A stretch of 24,341 nucleotides of DNA from OPU3-GD-OMZ sp964515235 (lineage in GTDB: Bacteria; Pseudomonadota; Gammaproteobacteria; Methylococcales; Methylomonadaceae): contig CAZEVO010000027.1 in NCBI GenBank assembly GCA_964515235.1, positions 1 through 24,341 on the forward strand, read 5' to 3'. The translations under genes were made by a program, and so were the position numbers. The notes beneath the pieces were generated by a model. The model ran no database searches, had not been told where the DNA came from, and was given only the letters and a program-made list of their open reading frames with translations. Positions 7,103 through 15,892 of this stretch are shown piece after piece (the first letter of the stretch is position 1; each line of letters begins with the position of its first letter).

Positions 7103-8548
7103 ATGTCGTCAAGTACTAAAGAAATAGAGCAATTAATCGGTAAGGAGTATGACAAAGGTTTTGTCACAAATTTAGATGCTGATACTTTCTTGCCGGGATT
7201 AGATGAGAATGTTATTAAGGCTTTATCAGCTAAGAAAAATGAGCCTCCTTTTATGTTGGAGTGGCGGTTAAAGGCTTACCGGCATTGGTTGACAATGACG
7301 CCGCCAGATTGGGCTTTTGTAAATGTAGCTCCAATAGATTATCAAGCAATAAGTTATTATTCAGCGCCTAAGAAGAAAAAGGAATTGAGCAGTCTAGATG
7401 AGGTTGATCCTGAACTATTAGAAACCTATAAGAAACTGGGAATACCTTTAGACGAGCAAGAGCGACTTGCAGGCGTGGCTGTAGATGCAGTTTTTGATAG
7501 CGTTTCGGTAGCAACGACGTTTAAGGGGAAATTAAAAGAAGTTGGGGTTATTTTTTGCCCGATTTCTGAAGCGATTCAAGAATACCCCGAGTTAATAGAG
7601 CAATATTTAGGTTCTGTCGTGCCGCAAGAAGATAATTTTTATGCTGCTTTAAACTCAGCAGTTTTTACAGACGGCTCCTTTGTCTATATTCCAAAAGGTG
7701 TTCGCTGCCCTATGGAATTATCAACTTATTTTAGGATTAATGCCTCAAATACTGGACAATTTGAAAGAACGCTAATTATTGCTGATGAGAACAGTCATGT
7801 TAGTTATCTTGAGGGTTGTACGGCACCAATGCGTGATGAAAATCAGTTACATGCTGCAGTTGTGGAGTTGGTTGCTTTGGAGGATGCGCAAATAAAATAT
7901 TCAACAGTACAAAACTGGTACCCAGGTGACAAGGACGGAAATGGGGGTATTTATAATTTTGTAACCAAACGAGCGGACTGTCGAGGGAATAATTCAAAGG
8001 TATCATGGACGCAAGTTGAAACAGGTTCTGCGATTACATGGAAGTATCCTAGTTGTGTTTTAACTGGAGATAATTCGGTCGGTGAGTTTTATTCAGTGGC
8101 GTTAACGAATAACTATCAGCAAGCAGATACCGGCACAAAAATGATTCACGTGGGTAAAAATACCCGTAGTACAATTATTTCAAAAGGTATTTCAGCAGGT
8201 AAGGCGCAGAACTCATACCGTGGGTTGGTTAAGGTATTAAAAAGTGCAGAAAATGCACGAAATTATACCCAGTGTGATTCGCTGTTAGTCGGCGATCGTT
8301 GCGGGGCGCATACATTTCCTTATCTAGAGGTTAAACAGCCTTCGGCGCAAGTAGAGCACGAGGCAACGACTTCAAAGATTAGTGAAGACCAATTGTTTTT
8401 TTGTCAACAACGTGGCTTGTCTCAAGAAGATGCAGTTTCCATGATTGTAAATGGTTTCTGTAAAGAAGTTTTTAAGGAATTGCCTATGGAATTTGCCGTA
8501 GAAGCACAGGCTCTCTTAGGAATTAGTCTTGAAGGTTCAGTGGGCTAA
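7103..8548 (+). CDS. sufB: Fe-S cluster scaffold subunit SufB
   Basis: SufB is the core scaffold of the SufBCD complex, where sulfur and iron are assembled into a nascent cluster. The C-terminal half is almost collinear with E. coli SufB: NARNYTQCDSLLVGDRCGAHTFP, then EHEATTSKISEDQLFFC, then IVNGFCKEVFKELPMEFAVEAQ. The cysteine equivalent to the essential C405 is C400 (GDRCGAHTF). A GTG at 7091 would add four residues. I prefer the ATG at 7103 because the GGAGAGAG between the two is a good ribosome site for it, giving 481 residues. sufC follows after a 97-base gap with no clear terminator or promoter. Confidence 0.97.
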   Translation: MSSSTKEIEQLIGKEYDKGFVTNLDADTFLPGLDENVIKALSAKKNEPPFMLEWRLKAYRHWLTMTPPDWAFVNVAPIDYQAISYYSAPKKKKELSSLDEVDPELLETYKKLGIPLDEQERLAGVAVDAVFDSVSVATTFKGKLKEVGVIFCPISEAIQEYPELIEQYLGSVVPQEDNFYAALNSAVFTDGSFVYIPKGVRCPMELSTYFRINASNTGQFERTLIIADENSHVSYLEGCTAPMRDENQLHAAVVELVALEDAQIKYSTVQNWYPGDKDGNGGIYNFVTKRADCRGNNSKVSWTQVETGSAITWKYPSCVLTGDNSVGEFYSVALTNNYQQADTGTKMIHVGKNTRSTIISKGISAGKAQNSYRGLVKVLKSAENARNYTQCDSLLVGDRCGAHTFPYLEVKQPSAQVEHEATTSKISEDQLFFCQQRGLSQEDAVSMIVNGFCKEVFKELPMEFAVEAQALLGISLEGSVG

Positions 8549-8645
8549 GGCCCGAGTAGAAAGCACGCTTAATAGTGAGTTAAGAAGGTCAAAAAAATCA
8601 GTTATTCTGGAAATTAATTTAGTTTAATACGTTGAAGGTAGTTAT

Positions 8646-9392
8646 ATGCTCAGTATAAAAGATCTACAGGTTAATATTGGAGATAAACCTATTTTGAAGG
8701 GTATCAGTCTTGAAGTTAAACCTGGTGAAGTTCATGCGATTATGGGGCCTAATGGGTCTGGTAAAAGTACGCTGTCCCATGTTCTAGCAGGTAAGGAAGG
8801 GTACACGATTACCGGCGGAAGTATTGTCTTAGAAGGACAGGATTTAGCAGAAATGGATCCTGAAATAAGAGCCCGAGAAGGGTTGTTTTTAGCTTTTCAG
8901 TATCCGGTTGAAATTCCTGGTGTAAGTAATATTTATTTATTGAAGGCAGCGTTAAATGCGATTCGTAAGCATCAAGGGTTGAGTGAAGTTGATGCGTTAG
9001 ATTTTTTAACGTTAGTAAAAGAAAAGATAAAGCTATTAGGTATGGATGAAAAGTTTTTGTATCGAGCGGTTAATCAAGGTTTTTCTGGCGGTGAGAAAAA
9101 GCGTAACGAAATTCTTCAGATGGCTGTCATGGAACCGAAAATGTGCATTCTTGATGAAACTGATTCAGGACTAGATATCGATGCCTTGCAAATAGTAGCA
9201 GCAGGGGTAAATTCATTACGTTCTGAGAGTCGTTCATTTTTAATGATTACCCATTATCAACGATTGTTGGATTATATAGCACCAGATGTGGTTCATGTTT
9301 TAGCCGGTGGCCGTATTGTTAAAACTGGCGGGCCTGAGTTGGCTTTAGAGTTAGAGCAAAAAGGATATGGCTGGATTGGGCAGGTAGCGTAA
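8646..9392 (+). CDS. sufC: Fe-S assembly ATPase SufC
   Basis: SufC is the ABC-type ATPase of the SufBCD scaffold; ATP binding by two SufC subunits remodels SufB and SufD for cluster assembly. The 248 residues contain Walker A GPNGSGKST with Lys40, Q-loop AFQYPVEIPGV, the ABC signature FSGGEKKRNEI, which is characteristic of SufC rather than transport ATPases, and Walker B ILDETDSGLDIDAL, then the switch histidine in MITHYQRLL. There is no membrane segment, consistent with a cytosolic complex. GAAGGT precedes the ATG. Its TAA shares one base with the sufD ATG (TAATG), indicating coupled translation. Confidence 0.97.
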   Translation: MLSIKDLQVNIGDKPILKGISLEVKPGEVHAIMGPNGSGKSTLSHVLAGKEGYTITGGSIVLEGQDLAEMDPEIRAREGLFLAFQYPVEIPGVSNIYLLKAALNAIRKHQGLSEVDALDFLTLVKEKIKLLGMDEKFLYRAVNQGFSGGEKKRNEILQMAVMEPKMCILDETDSGLDIDALQIVAAGVNSLRSESRSFLMITHYQRLLDYIAPDVVHVLAGGRIVKTGGPELALELEQKGYGWIGQVA

Positions 9393-10723
9393 TGGCGGTG
9401 ACGGCAGATTCATTGGGCAAATATGTTGAAGAATATCCAGAGATTCAGTTGAGTTTACCCGGTCAGGGGTTGGTCTGGTTGGATCAATTACGTCGGCTGA
9501 GTTTAAGTCAGTTTTCAACGCAAGGGTTTCCAACGATACGTGAAGAAGACTGGCGCTATACTAATGTGACACCGCTTATCAAAAAATCATTTCAGTCGGC
9601 AGTCACTAAAAGGAATACGGGTATAGAGTCGCATGCAGTGGAGGCCTATCGAATGCCTGGTTGTTGGCAGCTAGTCATTGTTGATGGTCATTTTTCAGAA
9701 ACACTGTCGGAATTAAAAGGCTTGCCTGAAGAAGTAATCGTAATGCCTTTATCGGATGCCTTATCGGTATGTCCTGAAAAAGTTGAAAGCTATTTAGGGA
9801 AAGCGGTTGAACAAGAGAGTCATGGCTTTATTCATTACAACACCGCCTGGTTTTCTGAAGGATTATTTGTGTCGATTCCTCAGAAGGTGAAAATGAAGCA
9901 ACCGTTACAGCTTATTCACCTTGTGACCGAAGAAAATATTGCAGTTTCAAATCGCAATATTATCGTTGCAGAGGCTGGTTCAGAAGGTGTGGTTATTGAA
10001 AGTTATTTTGGTACATCAGATCAGAATTATTTAACTTCGTCAATTAGTGAGGTTTTTGTTGAGGAGAATGCGCATTTAACCCTTTATAAATTGCAAAATG
10101 AAGCCGAAAAGGCATTGCATTTTAGCGGTGTTTATTGTCAGCAGGACCGGCTGGCAAGATTTAATTATTTAGACTTTTCTTTCGGCGGGTTGATTGCACG
10201 CAATGAGCTTTATGCGCACTTAGGTTTTGCTGCAGAATGTGATCTGAATGGGTTGTTTGTCGCCAATGGTCGTCAGCATATTGATAATCAGACTCGAATA
10301 GAGCACCAGGATTCACGAGGGGTGAGTCGTGAGTTATTTAAGGGTATTCTGGATGGCCGCGCGCGAGGGGTTTTTCAGGGATGTGTTCATGTTCATGAAA
10401 ACGCACAAAAAATTGATTCTGAAATGCATAATCATAATTTATTGTTATCGGATAACGCTGAGATTGATACTAAACCTCAGTTAATTATTTATGCCGATGA
10501 TGTGAAATGCGCGCATGGCGTAACCGTTGGTCAATTAGAGGATGCATCCGTTTTTTATTTGCAATCCCGCGCTGTTTCAGAAGAAGATGCTAAGGATATG
10601 TTGACCTTTGCTTTTGCGAACGAAATGGTTGATAAAATTAAAATTAGTAGTTTTAAAAAATATATTTTGTCTTTGTTATTGCAAAGGTTTCCGCAAGGTA
10701 GTATTGAACGGGAATGGTTATGA
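9392..10723 (+). CDS. sufD: Fe-S cluster assembly subunit SufD
   Basis: SufD pairs with SufB in the SufBC2D scaffold and is needed for iron entry in the E. coli system. The 443-residue sequence is divergent in the N-terminal half, as usual. The C-terminal beta-helix block is well conserved: KIDSEMHNHNLLLSDNAEIDTKPQLIIYADDVKCAHG, followed by YLQSRAVSEEDAKDMLTFAFA. The histidine in KCAHG corresponds to the functionally important His360 of E. coli SufD. The order sufB-sufC-sufD-sufS is the standard one. The start overlaps the sufC stop by one base, and the stop overlaps the sufS start (ATGA). Confidence 0.96.
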   Translation: MAVTADSLGKYVEEYPEIQLSLPGQGLVWLDQLRRLSLSQFSTQGFPTIREEDWRYTNVTPLIKKSFQSAVTKRNTGIESHAVEAYRMPGCWQLVIVDGHFSETLSELKGLPEEVIVMPLSDALSVCPEKVESYLGKAVEQESHGFIHYNTAWFSEGLFVSIPQKVKMKQPLQLIHLVTEENIAVSNRNIIVAEAGSEGVVIESYFGTSDQNYLTSSISEVFVEENAHLTLYKLQNEAEKALHFSGVYCQQDRLARFNYLDFSFGGLIARNELYAHLGFAAECDLNGLFVANGRQHIDNQTRIEHQDSRGVSRELFKGILDGRARGVFQGCVHVHENAQKIDSEMHNHNLLLSDNAEIDTKPQLIIYADDVKCAHGVTVGQLEDASVFYLQSRAVSEEDAKDMLTFAFANEMVDKIKISSFKKYILSLLLQRFPQGSIEREWL

Positions 10724-11943
10724 GTATATTAGATGTAGCTAGTATACGAGATGACTTTCCTATTCTAGAGCAACAAATCCGTAAGAAGCCTTTAATTTAT
10801 TTAGATAATGCAGCAAGTAGTCAAAAGCCAGAGTCGGTCATTCAAGCGATTAGTAATAACTATCGCTTCGATTATGGCAATATCCATCGGGGCGTACATA
10901 CTTTAAGTCAGCGTTCGACGGATAGTTTTGAGAGTGCCCGTGAAAAAATAAGAGGTTTTTTAAATGCCGAGAGTGTCAAAGAGATTATTTTTGTCCGCGG
11001 TGCTACAGAAGGGATTAACCTCATAGCCCAAAGCTATGGGCGGGCTAATATTGGCCAAGGTGATGAAATTATTATTACCGCAATGGAGCATCACGCCAAT
11101 ATTGTACCTTGGCAGATTTTGTGCGAGCAAACAGGGGCGAGGCTCCGTGTTGTCCCTATGACGCAGCAGGGGGAATTGATTTTAGAAGATTATAAATCGT
11201 TGTTTAGTTCTAAAACGCGGTTAGTATCCATTGCCCATATGTCGAACGCCTTGGGGACGATTAATCCCGTTGCAGAGATGATTAAGACGGCGCATGAATT
11301 CCAGATACCGGTTGTTTTGGACGGAGCGCAGTCAGCGCCTCATATGAGGACTGATGTTCGTGCTTTAGACTGTGATTTTTATGTTTTCTCAGGGCATAAG
11401 ATCTACGGTCCTGCAGGTATAGGTGTGTTGTATGGGAAGCAGGCGCTGTTGGAAGCAATGCCGCCTTATCAAGGGGGAGGGGATATGATAAGGAAAGTCT
11501 CTTTTCAAGAAACCGAGTATAATGATTTGCCTTATAAGTTTGAGGCAGGTACACCGGCTATTGCTGATGTAATTGGCTTAGGTGCGGCCATTGATTATAT
11601 TAGCGAAATTGGGTTAGAGAGTATTGCGGCCTATGAAGATAGCTTGTTGCGTTATGCAACGGATCAAGTCAAGCAAATATCAGGATTAAGAATCATTGGT
11701 GAGGCAAATCATAAAGGGGCTATTTTGTCTTTTGTTTTAGACGGTGTACACCCTCATGATATCGGGACATTGTTAGATAGTGTTGGTATTGCGATTAGAG
11801 CAGGACATCATTGTGCTATGCCAGTAATGGATTTTTATCAAGTTCCAGCAACAGCACGGGCTTCTTTTGCAATGTATAATACGGAGCAGGAAATAGATGT
11901 ATTAGTTAGTGCTTTAAGAGAACTAATACAGGTCTTTCGTTAA
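10720..11943 (+). CDS. sufS: Group II cysteine desulfurase SufS
   Basis: SufS is a PLP-dependent desulfurase that takes sulfur from cysteine as an enzyme-bound persulfide for Fe-S assembly. Visible features are the substrate-binding DNAASSQKP, the PLP region ATEGINLIAQS and MEHHANIVPW, the Schiff-base lysine in SGHKIYGPAGIG (Lys227) and the catalytic cysteine in RAGHHCAMP (Cys365), close to E. coli K226 and C364. An ATG at 10714 would add two residues. I prefer 10720 because it overlaps the sufD stop as ATGA and lies six bases after GGGA, while the earlier ATG directly abuts that GGGA. The protein is 407 residues. Its sulfur acceptor here is probably the SufU-like protein encoded next, since no sufE is visible. 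Confidence 0.97.
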   Translation: MSILDVASIRDDFPILEQQIRKKPLIYLDNAASSQKPESVIQAISNNYRFDYGNIHRGVHTLSQRSTDSFESAREKIRGFLNAESVKEIIFVRGATEGINLIAQSYGRANIGQGDEIIITAMEHHANIVPWQILCEQTGARLRVVPMTQQGELILEDYKSLFSSKTRLVSIAHMSNALGTINPVAEMIKTAHEFQIPVVLDGAQSAPHMRTDVRALDCDFYVFSGHKIYGPAGIGVLYGKQALLEAMPPYQGGGDMIRKVSFQETEYNDLPYKFEAGTPAIADVIGLGAAIDYISEIGLESIAAYEDSLLRYATDQVKQISGLRIIGEANHKGAILSFVLDGVHPHDIGTLLDSVGIAIRAGHHCAMPVMDFYQVPATARASFAMYNTEQEIDVLVSALRELIQVFR

Positions 11944-12007
11944 CGAAATGGATCACTATTCCGGTGGTTTTTATTTAGTCCATTAGTTCTTTCAGTAGGT
12001 TGTTTTT

Positions 12008-12460
12008 ATGTTTGAAGATTTAAGAGATCTCTATCAGGAGGTTATTTTTGATCATAACCGGAATCCCAGAAATTTCCGTGTTATAGAAAATGCTTCGCGT
12101 GAGGTAGAAGGGTTTAATCCGCTTTGCGGTGATCGGCTAACACTGTATTTGAGTATTGTTGGCGGTATCATTGAGGATGCTAGTTTTCAAGGTTCGGGTT
12201 GTGCAATATCGACAGCATCAGTTTCTTTAATGACTGAGATTATTAAGGGTAAAACGGAACCTGAAGCGGAACAGTTATTTAGTCAATTCCATATGATGAC
12301 AACGACAGAGGGTGAAGTTGATCTGGCCTCTATCGGTAAGTTAGCTGTTTTGGCCGGAGTAAAAGATTATCCGGCCCGAGTCAAGTGTGCCACATTAGCC
12401 TGGCATACCTTAGATACGGCATTAAGAAATGAAGGGCAATTATCAATATCAACAGAATAA
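12008..12460 (+). CDS. sufU: SufU-type zinc-dependent sulfurtransferase
   Basis: This 150-residue protein belongs to the IscU/NifU N-terminal fold. It matches the SufU subgroup rather than IscU: ligands C40 and D42 (NPLCGD), C65 (GSGCAIS) and C127 (YPARVKCATLAW) line up with Bacillus subtilis SufU C41, D43, C66 and C128. The long insertion between the second and third cysteines is also present. SufU binds zinc and accepts persulfide from SufS by ligand swapping, replacing SufE. Older annotation calls it a scaffold. It follows sufS by 64 bases. The insertion and the absence of sufE in the operon support the SufU reading. Confidence 0.9.
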   Translation: MFEDLRDLYQEVIFDHNRNPRNFRVIENASREVEGFNPLCGDRLTLYLSIVGGIIEDASFQGSGCAISTASVSLMTEIIKGKTEPEAEQLFSQFHMMTTTEGEVDLASIGKLAVLAGVKDYPARVKCATLAWHTLDTALRNEGQLSISTE

Positions 12461-12475
12461 GCAGGCAGAAAGAAT

Positions 12476-12796
12476 ATGACGGATTGGGTTAATGTTATTG
12501 TCGAGAGTGGTTTAGCCGATAATGAACACATTGTTGTTGATGTTGAAGGGACTGATGTTGTAGTTTTTAAATTGGCTGGTCAATGTTATGCCTTAGAGGA
12601 TGTGTGCACTCATGATGGAGGAGATATTGCAAGTGGTCATATTGAGGGTAATGAAATAATTTGCCCGCGGCATGGTGCGCGTTTTTGTATTAAAACGGGT
12701 CAGGTTAAATCTGCACCTGCTTATGAAGCAATTGAGAGCTTCCCTGTGCGTGTTGAAGACGGAATAGTTCAAGTGCGTGATTCACGTTGGGATTAG
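12476..12796 (+). CDS. Rieske-type [2Fe-2S] ferredoxin
   Basis: This is a 106-residue soluble protein made of one Rieske domain. Cluster ligands are C44 and H46 (CTHDGG) and C63 and H66 (CPRHGARF), the pattern of ferredoxins from aromatic-ring dioxygenase systems and of NirD-like proteins. No signal peptide, membrane helix or oxygenase gene is present, so it is unlikely to be part of a degradation pathway. It follows sufU by 15 bases and is probably the last gene of the suf operon. A role as electron donor or Fe-S carrier linked to SUF is a reasonable inference, but the sequence does not prove it. Rieske proteins do occur in SUF operons of other proteobacteria. Confidence 0.88.
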   Translation: MTDWVNVIVESGLADNEHIVVDVEGTDVVVFKLAGQCYALEDVCTHDGGDIASGHIEGNEIICPRHGARFCIKTGQVKSAPAYEAIESFPVRVEDGIVQVRDSRWD

Positions 12797-12845
12797 AGTA
12801 TTCTAAGGAATTTAAAAAATTGATGTTACGGTTCAAGAGATAGTT

Positions 12846-13944
12846 ATGTTGGAAGTTAATCCGATTGTTAATAAAATAAATGATTTGAAAAACCGGTGTT
12901 TTACCCTTAGGGGGTATCTTTGACTATGAAACGAAAAGTGAGCGGTTAGTTGAGGTCTTAAGGGAATTAGAAGATCCTGCTATTTGGAATAATCCCGAAC
13001 AGGCTCAAGCACTGGGCAAAGAGCGAGGTTTATTAGAAACGGTGGTCGATACTCTTGATAGTATGGGATCAGGTCTTGAGGATGCAGAAGAGCTATTAGC
13101 TTTAGCTGTGGAGGAAGACGATGCAGAGACTTTGTTAGAAGTGAGTGATGAGCTGGCTGGTTTTGAAGAAAAAGTAGTTGGGTTGGAGTTTCGTCGAATG
13201 TTTTCCGGGCAAATGGATGCTAATAATGCATTCCTAGATATTCAGTCTGGCTCAGGAGGAACAGAAGCGCAGGATTGGGCAGAAATGCTATTGCGTATGT
13301 TTTTACGCTGGGGAGAAAGGAAAGGGTTTAAAACTGAATTGATGGAAGTGTCAGCAGGTGATGTTGCTGGGATTAAAAGTGCGACTGTGAAATTTGAAGG
13401 GGATTATGCTTTTGGGTGGTTACGTACTGAAATAGGAGTACATCGATTAGTTAGGAAATCACCATTCGACTCAGGAAATCGTCGTCATACCTCATTTGCA
13501 GCTGTCTTTGTATCACCAGAAATTGATGATGATATAGATATTGAGATAAACCCAGCAGATATTCGTGTTGATGTTTATCGTGCCAGCGGTGCGGGAGGTC
13601 AGCATGTTAACAAAACTGAATCAGCGGTTAGAATTACTCATCACCCCAGCGGGATTGTGGTTCAGTGTCAGAATGGTCGGTCACAGCATGCTAATAAAGA
13701 TACCGCTATGAAGCAATTGAAAGCGAAGTTGTATGAGATGGAAATGTTAAAACGCAGTGAAGAACAACAAGCGTTGGAGTTGACTAAATCAGATATTGGC
13801 TGGGGGAGTCAGATACGCTCCTATGTCTTAGATCAGTCACGTATTAAAGATTTACGAACTAATGTGGAAACTGGAAATACACAGGCAGTTTTAGATGGTG
13901 ATTTGGATCAGTTTATTGAAGCCAGTTTGAAAGCAGGTATTTAA
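12846..13944 (+). CDS. prfB: Peptide chain release factor 2, with programmed +1 frameshift
   Basis: RF2 terminates translation at UGA and UAA. The reading frame opens with ATG at 12846, runs 25 codons to CTT TGA, and continues in the +1 frame from GAC at 12922, giving 365 residues (12846-12920 joined to 12922-13944), the E. coli length. The N-terminus MLEVNPIVNKINDLKNR matches RF2 only when the frames are joined. The codon-recognition motif SPF (KSPFDSGNRRHTS) and the peptidyl-hydrolysis GGQ (SGAGGQHVNKTES) are present. The residue equivalent to E. coli K-12 Thr246 is Ala, the form found in most bacteria. lysS follows on the same strand after 117 bases, as in E. coli. A gene caller that ignores frameshifting would report only the 300-residue fragment from 13042. 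Confidence 0.97.
12909..12924 (+). promoter_or_regulatory. prfB autoregulatory frameshift site
   Basis: AGGGGGTATCTTTGAC contains an internal Shine-Dalgarno sequence (AGGGGG, 12909-12914), three bases, the slippery CTT (12918-12920) and the in-frame stop TGA (12921-12923) followed by C. It is identical to the E. coli element as I recall it. When RF2 is scarce the ribosome pauses at TGA and slips +1 to read GAC; when RF2 is abundant translation stops after 25 residues. Confidence 0.97.
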
Positions 13945-14061
13945 TTAGGAAAGGGAATGGGGGGTAGATCTCATTGATTATTGAGGCCTATGTGCATTTT
14001 TTGAAATTGATCGATACAGGTTTTGTTTGATTGATTGGAAATTTAAAAATAGTTAAAGAAA

Positions 14062-15558
14062 ATGTCAGATAAACAATTAGAAGAACAAGAACAGATTGCT
14101 CAGAGGCGATCAAAATTACAAGAATTGCGAGAAAAAGGTGTCGCTTTTCCAACTAGTTTTCGGCGAACAGTCATTGCATCTGAACTATATACGACTTATG
14201 AGTCAAGCAGTAAAGAAGCGTTAGATGAACAGCCGATTCGCGTTAAAGTTGCGGGTCGAATGATGACCCGACGAATTATGGGTAAGGCTAGTTTTTGCCA
14301 TATTCAAGATATGTCCGACAAAATACAGCTTTACGTTGCGCGTGATAACTTGGATGAAGGTTTTTACAACGAGCAGTTTAAAAAGTGGGATATTGGAGAC
14401 ATCATTGGTGCAGAAGGTGTTTTATTCAGAACTAAAACAGGAGAACTGAGCGTTCGAGTAGAAAATATTCAGCTATTAACAAAAGCCTTGCGTCCTTTGC
14501 CTGAGAAATTTCATGGCATCGCAGATCAAGAAATTAAATATCGTCAGCGTTATTTAGATTTGATTATGAGTGAGGAGTCTCGTAAGACTTTTAGTATTCG
14601 CTCTCAGATTGTCAGTTATATCAGACAATTTTTGTTGGAAAGGCAATTTATGGAAGTTGAAACGCCGATGATGCAATCGATACCGGGAGGAGCAACGGCA
14701 AGGCCCTTTGTAACGCATCATAATGCGCTTGATATGGAATTGTTTTTACGTGTTGCGCCGGAATTGTATCTTAAACGCCTCGTGGTAGGAGGGTTTGAGC
14801 GTGTGTTTGAAATTAACCGAAATTTTCGTAATGAAGGGTTGTCGTCGCGTCATAACCCTGAGTTTACGATGTTGGAGTTTTATCAGGCTTATGCGGAATA
14901 CCAAGATCTGATGGATTTAACGGAAGAAATGCTTCGAGGTTTAGCTCAAGAAGTGAGTGGTCAGATGGTGATAAGTTATCAGGGCGAAGACTATGATTTT
15001 GGCAAGCCTTTTGATCGGATGACGGTGGTTGAATCGATTTTGCATTTTAATGCGGCATTAACAATTGAGGATTTAAACCATAGAGCAGGAGCTCAAAAGG
15101 TGGCAGAAAATCTAGGTATTCCGATCCGAGAGAGTTACGGTCTTGGGAAGATACAAATTGAGATTTTTGAGAAAACAGTTGAACATAAACTGATGAACCC
15201 AACATTTATTACTGCTTATCCTGTTGAGGTTTCACCGTTGGCACGAAGAAATGACAATAATCCTGAAGTCACAGATCGGTTCGAGTTTTTTGTGGGAGGG
15301 CGTGAAATTGCGAATGGATTTACTGAGTTGAATGATGCTGAAGATCAAGCGGAACGTTTTCAAAAACAAGTGGAAGAAAAAGAGGCCGGGGATGATGAGG
15401 CGATGCATTTTGATGCGGACTATATTACCGCATTGGAGCATGGATTGCCGCCAACTGCAGGTCAAGGGATTGGTATTGACCGGTTGGTGATGTTATTTGC
15501 TGATGCACCTTCTATTCGCGATGTTTTGTTGTTTCCACTGATGCGGATTAAGAATTGA
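14062..15558 (+). CDS. lysS: Lysyl-tRNA synthetase, class II
   Basis: The enzyme charges tRNA-Lys with lysine. The 498-residue protein has an N-terminal OB-fold anticodon-binding domain (about 60-145) and a class II catalytic core. Motif 1 region METPMMQSIPGGATARPF lies at about 198-216; motif 2 is RNFRNEGLSSRHNPEFTMLE (about 253-272); motif 3 is GIGIDRLVML near the C-terminus. The ATG start gives a family-like N-terminus, though its ribosome site is weak (AAAGAAA). It lies downstream of prfB as in E. coli, and a small membrane-protein gene follows after a single base. Confidence 0.97.
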   Translation: MSDKQLEEQEQIAQRRSKLQELREKGVAFPTSFRRTVIASELYTTYESSSKEALDEQPIRVKVAGRMMTRRIMGKASFCHIQDMSDKIQLYVARDNLDEGFYNEQFKKWDIGDIIGAEGVLFRTKTGELSVRVENIQLLTKALRPLPEKFHGIADQEIKYRQRYLDLIMSEESRKTFSIRSQIVSYIRQFLLERQFMEVETPMMQSIPGGATARPFVTHHNALDMELFLRVAPELYLKRLVVGGFERVFEINRNFRNEGLSSRHNPEFTMLEFYQAYAEYQDLMDLTEEMLRGLAQEVSGQMVISYQGEDYDFGKPFDRMTVVESILHFNAALTIEDLNHRAGAQKVAENLGIPIRESYGLGKIQIEIFEKTVEHKLMNPTFITAYPVEVSPLARRNDNNPEVTDRFEFFVGGREIANGFTELNDAEDQAERFQKQVEEKEAGDDEAMHFDADYITALEHGLPPTAGQGIGIDRLVMLFADAPSIRDVLLFPLMRIKN

Positions 15559-15559
15559 T

Positions 15560-15880
15560 ATGGGTTCGCAGGGGTTAGCGCAATTATTTATTTTAGTGGC
15601 ATTTGTCACTGCGAATATCCCTTGGTTAAGTGACCGATTCTTAGTGGTTTTTAGCGTCAGACATAAGAATGGTTGGGTGCGTTGGTTTGAGTGGTTACTA
15701 TTTTATGGGCTCGTTGGGTTGTTGTCAGTCGGTTTAGAGCAGAAATTAACCGGTGTCTGGTACGATCAGGATTGGGAGTTTTACGTAACTAACCTTTGTT
15801 TGTTCATTGTTTTTGCTTTACCTGGTTTTATTTTTCACTATGACCTTAAAAAACATATCTGGCGTAAAAGTCAGCATTAA
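15560..15880 (+). CDS. Small membrane protein resembling DUF2818
   Basis: This is a 106-residue hydrophobic protein of unknown function. Three membrane segments are likely: about residues 5-20, 44-61 and 74-93. It has the pattern I associate with DUF2818: FVTANIPWLSDRF after the first helix, WFEWLLFYGLVGLLSVGLEQKLTG in the middle, and QDWEFYVTNLCLFIVFALPGFIFHY near the end. DUF2818 is best known from Betaproteobacteria, where it often lies beside NADH dehydrogenase (nuoN). Here it begins one base after the lysS stop, so it should be cotranslated with lysS, and it converges on gloB. The family assignment is from memory of the pattern and not from a search. Confidence 0.7.
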   Translation: MGSQGLAQLFILVAFVTANIPWLSDRFLVVFSVRHKNGWVRWFEWLLFYGLVGLLSVGLEQKLTGVWYDQDWEFYVTNLCLFIVFALPGFIFHYDLKKHIWRKSQH

Positions 15881-15892
15881 TACTGTCATTTT

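Noticed and set aside
13042..13944. A 300-residue RF2 starting at 13042
   Set aside because: It is a truncation. The same frame continues upstream to 12922, where the programmed frameshift joins it to the true start at 12846.
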